A DNA stretch of 64,000 bases from Theobroma cacao (Eukaryota; Streptophyta; Magnoliopsida; Malvales; Malvaceae), in assembly GCF_000208745.1 (NCBI RefSeq), contig NC_030857.1, forward strand, positions 5,759,909 to 5,823,908, given 5' to 3'. Under the pieces are notes generated by a model. That model saw nothing but the letters and a program-made list of their open reading frames with translations, was not told the origin of the DNA and searched no databases. The stretch's first letter is position 1, and every line of letters begins with the position of its first letter. Made by a program: the position numbers and the translations under genes. This document shows positions 1-10,864 of the stretch, in pieces.

Positions 1-21
1 ATATTTTTTTCCCCCGGAAAT

Positions 22-29
22 TGACGTCA
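22..29. promoter_or_regulatory. TGACGTCA palindrome (TGA/bZIP binding site) upstream of the TGA gene
   Basis: The perfect 8-bp palindrome TGACGTCA lies about 190 bp upstream of a TATAAAA box and 1.8 kb upstream of the start codon of a TGA-family bZIP gene. TGACG is the known core of as-1 elements bound by TGA factors, so autoregulation is possible. The site is seen directly; its use is inference. Confidence 0.5.
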
Positions 30-219
30 CTTGTGGACGTTAAAGGGTGACACAACTTGAGGTAATAAGTGGCGTAGGTTAAGGGAGTATGGGGTGCGTA
101 GGATAAAAAGTTATGCGCATTTTTTCTTTCAAAGTTGTGGCATTTTCTTTTGCTTACTTATTTATATTTTTGCTGCTTTAAAGTGGGAACACTCAGACGT
201 TAACGTTTGACTGTAGCGT

Positions 220-226
220 TATAAAA
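220..226 (+). promoter_or_regulatory. Putative TATA box of the TGA7-like gene
   Basis: A TATAAAA sequence is followed by a pyrimidine-rich CT tract at about 240-260, as is usual around plant transcription starts. It would place the 5' end of the transcript near 250, giving a first noncoding exon that ends at a GT near 427. Confidence 0.5.
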
Positions 227-426
227 TAATATTACACATTCTTTTCTTTTTCTCTCTATTTATTAAGTATTTTTTTTTGTGGGTTGCTTTTGATTCTTTG
301 TTTGCTTTCAAGGAGTGGTGGAAGCTGCTGTTTTACAGAAACAACAGAGCTCTTTTGAGTGTTCATTTGGGCTTTTTTTTGTTATTGAAGGAGTTACGGG
401 TTTTGATAATTCAGTTGATCCATAAG

Positions 427-1806
427 GTTAGTCAGTAAAGTTTCTCAATTTTCAGTCTTTTTTTTTTTTCTTTTTATGGGTTTATGAGAACGATAGAAAT
501 TATGAAAGATTCAATCTTTTCTTTTTTCCCTCTTTTGATGACATTAGTTAAGTAAGTTTGTGGTCTACTAGGGTGGTGTTTGAGTTGTTGCTGATCATGT
601 TCTTATCTTTTGATTCTTGGTAATATATGGTTGCGGCTAAATAGGAACACTTTGGTTTACTTGGTGGATGATTGTAACATGTAATTTTGGCGCCAAATTC
701 TGGAAAGTTTTCCTTGAAGCTTAGTTTAGGAGGTGACTTGCTTTTAAAATTCAGACCATGAGCTGGTTATCTTGTATTTTAGTTCATGATTGTGAAATGA
801 ACTAATGTATACTTAACCCTTTATGTGACTGCTAGTTGATCAAACTGACACTCTTTGGGCCTTTCTTTTTGCTTGGAGGAAGATTTGGGCATAGGGATTT
901 CTCTGTCGGCAATATTTTAAGAAGACTAGATGCATATTTTAGTGGCTTTGATTCCTTGTTTGGGCTCCGGAACTCAAAAAATGTTGATCGACAGTTTCCT
1001 CACATTCAAATTTTCATGTATAGAAAACTCACGAGGCTTGAAAATGTGGAATAGGGCTTTCTTTCTTTGAGGTTCAGAAGGGAATAGGGAACATCTTGTT
1101 AATAACCCTGCTATGTTCCTAGCTGTGTGATGTCTTATTAGATGTTACCCTAAAAGTGATGCGTAAGGTTTTTTTTTTTTGGGGGGGGGGGGGGGGTGGG
1201 GGTCTCGTACTTTTANNNNNGTGTGTGTGTTTGGGTTGGGGGGGGTGGGGGGCTCACTTTTATTGCCTGTGCAGAATTCCAGAAACCTTAATCAGACTCC
1301 ATAAAAAAAAGCCTTAATTCAAATGAGTACCAGTGAGGGATGCTCTTGAAATAACTCAATTGATTAACTTCCTCAAAAAAGAAAGCCAACTATGTCCACA
1401 TCCACATACCAATCACTTTGCTGCTGCTTAATTGCTTTTTCATATCACTCCTGCCATAGCTGAACTTGCTTGGTAGTTTTGTGACTTTTGGCCCACTTTT
1501 GCTGATATTGAAGTGATTGTTGTTGCGAATATCTTTTTCAGGAATTGTATCAAGCCATGGAGATCTGTCCATAGGCAGAGGTAAGGAAACTGTGTGAGCA
1601 TTGTTGAAATTTCCCATTCGGTGTCCTTGCCCATGATTTTGTTGCTTTATGGAAAGAACAAAACTGTCTTACCATTGACATCTTTGCATAACTCGCTTTC
1701 CTCACTTTAGGAGGAAAAAGTTCCCTGTTCTTTGGTTATGCGTTCTTCTGATGCAAAAGACAATGAATCAATCTGCTGTTTGTCTGTTTTTGGTTCTCTG
1801 TTCCAG
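427..1806 (+). other. Putative 5' leader intron of the TGA7-like gene, containing an assembly gap
   Basis: A donor-like CATAAG/GTTAGT at 426/427 and an acceptor TTCCAG at 1801-1806 would join a noncoding first exon to a leader ending 14 bases before the start codon. Inside lie a long G-run region (about 1170-1250) and five N bases (1216-1220), so the exact intron length is uncertain. No open frame of interest is seen in it. The intron is inferred from splice-site sequence only. Confidence 0.4.
1216..1220. other. Assembly gap of five N in a G-rich low-complexity run
   Basis: Five N bases interrupt long G runs and GT repeats (about 1170-1250) inside the putative leader intron of the TGA gene. 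The gap size is probably arbitrary or a polymerase-slippage region. Confidence 0.95.
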
Positions 1807-1820
1807 TTGCTTGATAGAGT

Positions 1821-4800
1821 ATGAGCTCTCCATCAACTGAACTTACCAAGAGGATGGCAATATATGAGCAATTCCACCAGATAAGCAGGTGGGGAGATGT
1901 CTTCAACAGTGACAATAGTCCAAATACAGGGTCATCCACAATTGTGCAGGTGGATGTTAGGCTAGACAACAAGGTGAGGTTGCATTCGGTTTTATTTCAT
2001 GAATGGATGCTTGAGCTTTTTCTTCCAATTGCAGGATATAACTAAATTATTCTGATTTAAATCATAGGCTGAATATATATCTTGTGAGCAAGTTGAACCT
2101 TCCAGAAGTGATCAAGAAACAAACAAGCCCACTGATAAGGTGATGAGTTTACAGCATCTCCTTTCCCTCTCTCTCCCCACTATACACCCATCCTTCCCTC
2201 ATGGACATTTTACAAAAGCTAGCTTTGTTATCCACTATTTATCCATGACTAGCCTTTATGTCATATGTGCTACTCATGAGTATTTATGCTTTTGATATGC
2301 TTCCAAGTATTATATAATTTTAAGTTCAGACATAAGCGTTTGTGTTTTGATGCAATTCGTTGTACAATCAATTCTATTCCCCAAGGTTTTACTATCATGG
2401 ACTAAATAGTACATTTTAAAAAAATGAAAGTAAATTACTTGATTCTGTTATTCTTAGGTAGAAAATTCTTTTCAGGGGTAATTGAGTTTTCCAGCAGCAG
2501 TGTAGTTCCTGTTCTGCTGCCATGTAGTAGCTGTCCTCAATTGTAAATCTATTTGTTCTGCGGACCTCCTACTTGTTTCAATTGTATTTATCTTTTATTT
2601 ATAGACATGTAATATGTGCAGATACAAAGGCGTCTAGCACAAAATCGTGAAGCTGCTCGTAAAAGTCGTCTACGGAAAAAGGTGGAAGGAAAATGCATGC
2701 CATATGAAATATGTGCTATGTTATAGTTATTTCATTGTTTGGAAATATACAAATATTTATGATTTGATTTTTTTCTTACAGGCCTATGTTCAACAATTAG
2801 AATCAAGTCGTTTGAAACTAGCTCAATTGGAGCAAGAACTTGAAAGAGCTAGACAGCAGGTGAAGTGAAGACACACACACTCTCTCTCTCTCTCTCCCCC
2901 AGCATGTTTTCACCTTTTATTAACGATGCATTTCTTTATTTTTCAAGAAAATATTGATCAGGTTTCTAGATGTGGCATGCATAATCAATTAGGCAATGCC
3001 TTAATGCAGGGTATATACATAAGCAGTGCATCAGATACTGGTTATTTTGGATTGTCTGGAACTGTAAACTCAGGTTTGTGATTTCATCTGCTTCAATTAT
3101 ATTATTTGCTTTAGAGATGGGCTCACAGATTATATTTAGCTTCCCAACATCTTAATTTACTGCAATATAATTGTTCCCTGATGATCAAGATTTTGTCATC
3201 TTGTTAGTACTTTTATAACATAGGTAAATTCAATGGTTTTATTCACTAATGTCATGAATGGAAGTTAGTATACTTGCATATTTATTAGTTTGTAAAATCA
3301 TGCTATCTGATATTTGAAGCTATGAGTTTTGAAATAAATTTTGGACAGTTTTTGTTCTTCTGGTATTCTGACATTCCCTGTAATGATATTGCATGATTGG
3401 AAATGCGGACAAAGAATCTCAATATATATATATATATATATTATTAATACGAGTTTTTGCTAATGTTTCATCAAATAATGGAGAGACACAGCACTCTAAT
3501 ATCTTTGCAACTTTTGGCTCATGGATATTGCAAATTGCTAGGAAATGGTATATGGTTCCTCTGTTGCATAGCAATGCTTTTCCTTTCTCTCTATCCAAAT
3601 TCCAGTTTAATAGAATCCCTTCCCTGCTACAAACTGCATATAAAAAGAAGAGAAGTCTCTTTTTCTTTTAACTCTGTTTCTCTTTACTTTTCCCACCTTT
3701 GGCCCTTGGATATGGTTCTTTTAGAAAAAAAAAATGGTTCTTTTAAAAACTTGGCAGAGGATTAGCATTCATGCAATTAGATGATTTGAAGAAATTCTAT
3801 TTCTCTGTATGTTTTCTATATTTTGACCAGAATTTCTCAGAAGCTTATGGAAAGCTAGGAATACTGAATAGGACCATCAGAGCCCATTCCTACTGAACAT
3901 GTCACTAGAATAGTGTTTTTTTCACAAGAACATGATGTTTGAAGTTCTCTCAATGCAAAACACATCTGTTAATGTGATTTCGTGGTTTATATGGATGATT
4001 TCTCTGATATAGCTTCCAAGAAACCAGACATATTTTACCTTATCTTACATTAACTAGTAACCAATTCTGAATAAAGGTTTCTCTCAGGATATCATATGTC
4101 CCATGTGAATGTTCAGTGACCACATCTTGGTTTCTTCTTCAGAAAAGTTTAATTTGACTTTTGCAGGGATCACTGCATTTGAGATGGAATATGGACACTG
4201 GGTTGAAGAGCAAAATAAACAGATATGTGAACTTAGAAGTGCACTCCAGGCACATATTACTGATATAGAGCTCCGAATTCTGGTAGAAAGTGGCTTGAAC
4301 CACTATTGCAATTTGTTCCGCATGAAAGCAGATGCTGCAAAGGCAGACATCTTCTATTTGATCTCAGGCATATGGAGAACTTCAGCTGAGCGTTTCTTCC
4401 ACTGGATTGGCGGGTTTCGCCCATCAGAGCTTTTAAATGTAATGCTTCGTCTCATAACTCATTTTTGTCAAAAGACTGCAGATCTTTTATTGGTTACTAA
4501 TTATCTGATCATCCCTCTATTGCATTATCATGGACCTAATTCTTGGGTAAAGACTGCAGATGATAATTCTTGCATTATCATCCCTCTATTTCAAAAAAGA
4601 CTGCAGATCTTTTGACTACTCTAAGAGTAAAGAGTAGTACATATATCCTTAACTATATGAATTTTGTTTGAAGATTTTAGGTCATTAATTTCTTTTGCAT
4701 GGTCCTTAAACTTTAAAAGACTATAACAGATAAGCTTTACGTTAAGCTACCATCTTGAGACCTTGTTGTCTGTTCCTGGAAATGCTATATACGAGCTGCC

Positions 4801-6026
4801 TACTGAGATCAATAACTTCTTATGATAATAAACTATTGCAGGGCTGATGCAACAATAATTAACAAACTTTTCTACTCGTGAATTATGAAACTGTGAATTC
4901 TTTTTGTACAGGCTGTCATGTCACAAATTGAGCCCTTGACTGATCAACAACATTTGGAGGTCTGTAACCTTCGACAATCTTCTCAGCAAGCTGAAGATGC
5001 TCTTTCCCAAGGAATTGATAAACTCCAGCAGAATTTGGCCCAGAGTGTTGCAGCTGATTTGAGTTCAGGAAACTACAGAGTTCAAATGGCTGCTGCAATT
5101 GATAAGTTGGAAGCCTTAGAGGGCTTTGTAAACCAGGTTTGACATTACGTTTTCATCATTAAATTTTTTGTCCTATTATTTAAAAAAAATAACTTTTTTG
5201 ATTGGACATCAAGTTGTTGTTATGAATTGCTTGGAACCATTTAGTGCCCCGTGAATTCTTTCCTTTAACTGCATTTGATTTCTTGATCTTAAATATATTT
5301 TAAGTGCAATCTGTTAAATGAGAAATTGAAGGGCAGTGGGGGTTGGGAAAGAAAACTTGTGGCTCCTTTTTTTACATGAAGATTAGCTTGTAGCAAATTG
5401 CCTCGCCTGACTTCCTGATTTCTCCAAGAAGGGTAATAATATACCCCACAAAAAAGAATTCCTTTAGTCTACATAAAATAATAATAAATGAAGTTGACTC
5501 TTAGGTGCTTTCAGAATTTACGGGAGGTGGGAGAATGGGATTTTTTCTTTCAAGGAATTTAGAGAAATCTTTACTAAGCTTTAAATTTTGGATTCCATCC
5601 TGAAAGAAAAGCTTTAAATCTTTGCCTCAGGCTTTATCAACATCCTTTTTCAACATGGAGTTCATCCGTCCTTGGAGTCTTGTAACAGTTGTCAGGCACC
5701 CGCGATATCCTCAACAGAATGCTAATTAACCATTTAAACTCTTAAAAACAGAGTCCATAAAACACATATGAAGAAAAAGAGAATGTTATTTAGAATGTTG
5801 AATTTTGCTCTAGTATATGGCCCTAAATTTACACTTTTTTACTGGATTTTGAATGTGCTTTTCCTCAAAACAGGCTGATCACCTCCGCCAACAGACGTTG
5901 CAGCAGATGGCTCGAATCTTAACAACTCGTCAAGCAGCTCGAGGTTTACTTGCCTTGGGGGAATACTTTCATCGCCTACGTGCTCTCAGTTCACTTTGGG
6001 CTGCCCGTCCACGTGAACCTGCCTAG
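1821..6026 (+). CDS. TGA7: TGA-family bZIP transcription factor, TGA7-like (clade III)
   Basis: This gene encodes a nuclear bZIP factor that binds TGACG elements and, in its clade, works with NPR1 in salicylate-dependent defence. I joined exons 1821-1973, 2068-2139, 2622-2681, 2782-2859, 3010-3073, 4167-4438, 4912-5136 and 5874-6026; all junctions are GT-AG and in frame, giving 358 residues, normal for the family. The N-terminus has the IYEQFHQI-type motif. The basic region (about 76-95) shows N83-x7-R91, and the leucine zipper follows (about 97-121). The DOG1/seed-dormancy domain fills the C-terminal half, with WVEEQNKQICELRSAL, WIGGFRPSELL and the terminal RQAARGLLALGEYFHRLRAL block. At the pair of regulatory cysteines known in TGA1, this protein has Cys251 but Ser257. 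From memory the closest Arabidopsis protein is TGA7 (At1g77920). Exon 6 runs open into its intron to 4615, but the protein leaves at 4438. Confidence 0.96.
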
Positions 6027-7371
6027 TCTGTAAAGATAGAACTTAGAGAACCAGCAATTATATGTAGGGTGTAGTTCAACTGGTAAGAAATGGATTTTTG
6101 GAGGTCCTGTTGTATGAACTACAATATGTATGTGCTTATAATTTTTCAAAAGAAACTTCTTGAGCATAAAACCTGTAAATACGAATCCTTATGCTGTGTA
6201 TCAAGAAGAATTTTAGGTCATTAAAGTTAGATTTTCAGGTGTTGTATAGTACTGTATTGTTTGGAAGGCGGAGAACTATATTACTAAGCTTGTCTTTACA
6301 CTATTTTTGGCATTATTGAATTATTGAAGTTAGTGGAACAAAAGATACATGATACTATCAGAAATTAAGAGAAAAAAGGATTCTTTTTTCCTGCTACAGG
6401 TGAACCATTAGCCAGAATAAGCCATCCTTTAGACCTTCTGCAAATTGGATTGGGGCCATTACTTGACTTGTACTTCAACCTTCAGCCCAAAGTTCAACCC
6501 CACTATGGTTTGCAATATACAAACAAGGAGCCAGTTCTGCCATAACCCATCAGCTGAGAACAAAAAGGAGAAATTAAAACATTGAATTTTCTAAAAATAA
6601 GCCATAAAAAAGCCACCTAAGATACGAGTCAAAAAGAGTTGCAAAAATACCAATTGATTAGCACAAACAACCGTCAACCGTGTAATGTATTTCCATTTTA
6701 AACCAAAGCAAGAGGCGCCGGTCGTCCACAAATTTCAACCCGGTCAACAAAAATAAAAATTAATTGATATATTTCTTAAAGTGATAATATGATTTTTTAG
6801 TTTGACTTGTTAATGTCACATTTACATAATGTGAAGTAAGTATAAAAATTAGAAATATCATTTTAATGTAATTAGTCAATAATTAGTTATAAGTATATAT
6901 TTAGTTTAAAATAAAAATATAAGAATTTGATTGAAAATATAAAAAAATATAAATTTATTTTAGAATTTTTTAAAATCTTTAATTTTTTATCAAATTAAAG
7001 TAATTTGACAAAATACTTTAAAAAATCTTTAAAATATTTAAAAAAATCTCAAAATTACTTCTATTCGATAAAAAACTAAAGATTTTATTAAAATATTTAA
7101 ATGAAAATATATGTTGACAGAAAAAAACAAAAACAAAAAATGGAGGAGGAAAAAAAAACCAAGATTCGGTCAGATTCAAATGTTCTTATCAGAACCTCGT
7201 CACTTCCTTCACGTCTTTCTTTGTTTTTCTTACTCAACCATGCAAAAATCCCCATTTCTTTCGCCCCCAAAAAACCCTAATTTTTCATTTCTCCTATAAT
7301 CTTGCTTCTCATTTTTCTTGAATTTTTTAATAATTTAAGCTCATTTTTAACCCCAGAAAAGAGAAGAGGAA
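6027..7371. other. TGA7-like 3' end and spacer before the J-domain gene
   Basis: The first few hundred bases after the stop are probably 3' UTR. From about 6750 the sequence becomes very AT-rich with A and T runs. The 7190-7330 stretch, pyrimidine-rich, is probably promoter and 5' leader of the following gene. I see no gene here. Confidence 0.5.
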
Positions 7372-9782
7372 ATGAGCAATTTGAGGACAATTTGTAGACC
7401 GCACACGGTCTTTTCTTCGTTCATGTGTTGTAGCAGGCACCACCACCACCACCACCACCAGCATCAAGCTCGATCCAGAATTAGGGTTTCCTTTCGAAAT
7501 CCTAATATTAGGCCATCTTTGTTCTCTCCTTGGTTGGATTTGTCTAGAGATTTGAGCAGGAAGGAGCCCTGGTTTCGTGTCAATCAAAGGAGGACTCTCG
7601 TTAGGGCATCGAATTGGACCGATCAAAAATCTCCCTATGAAACTCTTGGTAATTAATTTTATTGCATTTTTAAGCTTATGCCGTGTTAGGTTGATGAGAA
7701 AAAGCTCCATTCTTTTAAAGTTTGGTTATATTGCAGAGGAAAACAAAAACCATATATTAATCTATTGTGTTTTGGTTTGCGTAATTAATCCAATTATATT
7801 TGAAATTTTGATTTCTAAACAACAGAGTTAGAAAGGGATGCCGATGAAGAGCAGATAAAAACTGCCTACAGGCGCTTGGCCAAATTCTATCATCCTGATG
7901 GTATGTGGGTTTTATATTGATTTGGAAACATTCAAATTGTTTTAAGTTTCAACTGAAATATGCGTCTAAGGTTTCAATATTAGGTTAATTGATGGCATCT
8001 TGTATCCTTTCATTTTTAAGCATGTGCTCATCATTCCGGTAGCCATTTTTCTAGTAGTTGTGACTGATACCTTAAACTACAAGGTGGTTATGCGGTGATG
8101 GGAGGTTATTATTCTCAGGAATTGTTTCGGGTATCTCTCATGGCACAATGTTTCCATGTGAAACGCATATGTCTGCACCAAATAGGAATTAGCATCTGAG
8201 ACTGTTGAGAGGAGAGTGTAACAATGTTATGTCATGTTAAGTTTAACCCTTTATGACTCCTTCTGGATGCTATAATAGATGTTTTTATCTATTTCACTGG
8301 AAGTTCATGGCCACTTCTGCAATTTCTTAAAAAATTTCGCATCTGTTCTTACTAACTGATCAATTTTCAATATTGAAGTCTATGATGGTAAAGGGGCTCT
8401 TGAAAAAGGTGAAACTGCTGAAGCAAGATTCATTAAGATTCAAGCTGCTTATGAATTGCTCATAGATGTGGAGAGACGGAGACAATATGATATGGATAAC
8501 CGGGTCAATCCGATGAAGGTAAGATATGAAACTTCGCTTCGGTCTACTTAGATGTTTTCTAATGGAGTCAGTCTACTTAGATGTGCATTTTCTTGTGGAG
8601 TAGTCATCACAATTATTTTTTAAATTGGTTTTTAACACTATGCGCTTTGTGATCATTTTAAGAGTCAAAACAAATATCAAATTTGAAATTGTAGACATAA
8701 GCTGTGCAGTGAAAGATCTAATATTTTCAATCCAAATTGTTTTCATAGTTTACAATTATATAACCTTGCTGTTTTAGATTTTAGATACTTAGGTTATTAA
8801 CTTGAATCTCAAAATTCTAAACTAAGGGATTTGTACACAGACTTCCTATTTATTTTGTTACCAAAAACCTAGATAAGTACTTTCACTGCCCTTTTGTTTT
8901 TCTTGCATTAGTTTTTCTTTGAATCTAAATAATGGCTTATCAAGTTAATACACGAACTTGATGTTAGAGGTAATGTATTGATTTAATTGTTTGGAATGGT
9001 GAAATTACAATTGTTTTTAAAACGCCTTAAGCAAAGTCGGATTTTTCTATCGTTATTTTACTTTGTTAGCTAGCCCCTTAAGAGTGGCATTTTCCATTTT
9101 CTCCATTCTTCCAGGCATCTCAAGCGTGGATGGAGTGGCTTATGAAAAAGAGAAAAGCTTGGGATCAGCGGGGTGATATGGCTGTTGCAGCTTGGGCTGA
9201 GCAGCAGCAGCGTGAGTTGAATCTCCGTGTCCGCCGTCTTTCTCGTTCTAAGGTACTAATTCTGAAATTCTAATAATCTAAATGTACTTGGGGGCTTTCT
9301 AAACATATTCTAGATTTTCCACTTGCCTGATTACCATCTTATTTATGGGAAGTTATACCCAGTGCAGGGCATTGAAATAAATTTAAGTACACACATGTTT
9401 TAGCATTAAAGAAATAGATTTCCACTTTAGAATTTGATGAACTTGGAAAGGCCTTTGTCCTGAGCTTGTAATTAATTTCGGGTGGTGTCTCAATCCTTGC
9501 GATAGTTGCTATTTCTATGCTTCATTACTTCATGTTGCCACATCTCTCAGAAGTTTTGTTTGGATGGAATTTCAGATAGATCCTGAAGAGGAGAGAAAAA
9601 TCTTGGCAAAAGAAAAGAAGGCATCAATGGAACAGTTTAGCAATACTCTTAAGCGGCATACCCTTGTGCTAAAGAAGAGGGATTTGATGCGAAAGAAAGC
9701 AGAGGAAGAAAAGAAGAAGGTTATAAATCAGCTTTTAGCTGCAGAAGGCCTTGAACTTGATACAGATGATGAATCTCAATAG
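7372..9782 (+). CDS. Chloroplast-type J-domain (DnaJ class C) co-chaperone
   Basis: This encodes a J-domain co-chaperone, which stimulates the ATPase of an Hsp70 partner. Exons are 7372-7648, 7826-7900, 8379-8518, 9115-9252 and 9576-9782, all in frame with GT-AG borders, giving 278 residues. The first 85 residues are basic and rich in Ser/Arg, consistent with a plastid transit peptide, and contain seven consecutive histidines (23-29). The J domain runs from SPYETL (about 87) to about 160, with the diagnostic HPD at 115-117 split from the next residue by an intron. After it come a WMEWL segment and a long, charged, Lys/Glu-rich coiled-coil-like tail ending in an acidic DTDDESQ. There is no zinc-finger or C-terminal substrate domain, so it is class C (type III). 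From memory it matches At1g77930, next to TGA7 in Arabidopsis. Localisation is inferred. Confidence 0.92.
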
Positions 9783-10864
9783 AAAAATTCGTATATATGG
9801 GCCACCATTTAATTCTTTATGTAGCACATGGTAGATCCCCAATGCATATACATACTTTTGTGCTTAAAAGAAAGGAAAAGGAGAAACTGTATATAAAATT
9901 GTTCCAAATATAAGAAAGAAATTGTTATTTACGATTGAAAGTTTCCTTCCTCTCCACTCTTACGTGTGTGGTGTTGGGTGTCTGCATGTGTCGGTGCACA
10001 GGGTGACCAAATGAGTCAGGTAGGTGAACATAGAAGGGAACCAGTTTAAAAGCCGGTCCTATTCTTTATGAACTATTGGTGAACCTCTGCATTTTCACAC
10101 TGCAGTTCTAGAATGCAGCAGATGGATTTAAAAGACTAACACGTTTGAACAAAATGCATGCTAAACTTAATAGGTTCTGACCCAACTGTAGGCCTGCTGC
10201 TTGGTGGGCTAAAACATTTGGGCGTGAGCATTAGGTCATGGGAATAAAGACGTGGAAAATTTAGCTTGTGTTTGCCATGATACACTGTACACACATGTAG
10301 CTCTGGTGTAAGCAGGTAGCCCAGTTTGAACAGATACTCAAACAATACAGGCTGCATGTTTGCCTAACAGCAGCATTTATGTGTAAGCAATTGTGCGTCG
10401 GATACATATGGATATTTGCAAGTATTCAATTAAAAAAAAAAAAAGGTCATTTTCAGCCATCTTTATGGAAGTATTTTACTCAATAAACGCTAAAAAGGGT
10501 AAACGAAAAAGCAGAAGAATAATTTTTGACAGGAAATTTTCAAGTGGTATTCATTATTCCATTTTTCTTTAAGATGGAAAAGAAACAGAAGCTCTGGCTA
10601 AGTCTTGTTTAGCCATACAGAAATTATTCAGCTCATCAGTTCCTTCCAGAGTTCAGTATCTGCTATCAATTTTTTAGTACAATTTGTTGCAGACGTTGTT
10701 ACAATCAAGGAAGGAAAACAATTTGTTACAGACTCTATAACAGTGGCACAAGGAAAACTGTGTCAATGTCGAAAGATCTTCAATAGAATGGAGAACTTCA
10801 AGGGGTAAAATGTGATTTTGAAAGTCGTCTAGTGTATATCAAGTACCTCCTGTTTGCTTAAAGA
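9783..10864. other. Convergent 3' spacer between the J-domain and PPCS genes
   Basis: Two genes on opposite strands end here, so most of this is likely 3' UTR and terminator sequence. A poly(A) run lies at 10432-10444. The short open frames (10136-10357 minus, 10605-10808 plus) have no recognisable protein features. I see nothing else. Confidence 0.5.

Noticed and set aside
4109..4615. 168-codon plus-strand open frame
   Set aside because: Only 4167-4438 is coding (TGA exon 6). The N-terminal part is intron before the acceptor, and the part after 4438 is intron read-through past a GTAATG donor.
7327..7710. 127-codon minus-strand open frame
   Set aside because: It is antisense to exon 1 of the J-domain gene; its poly-valine run is simply the reverse of the histidine tract.
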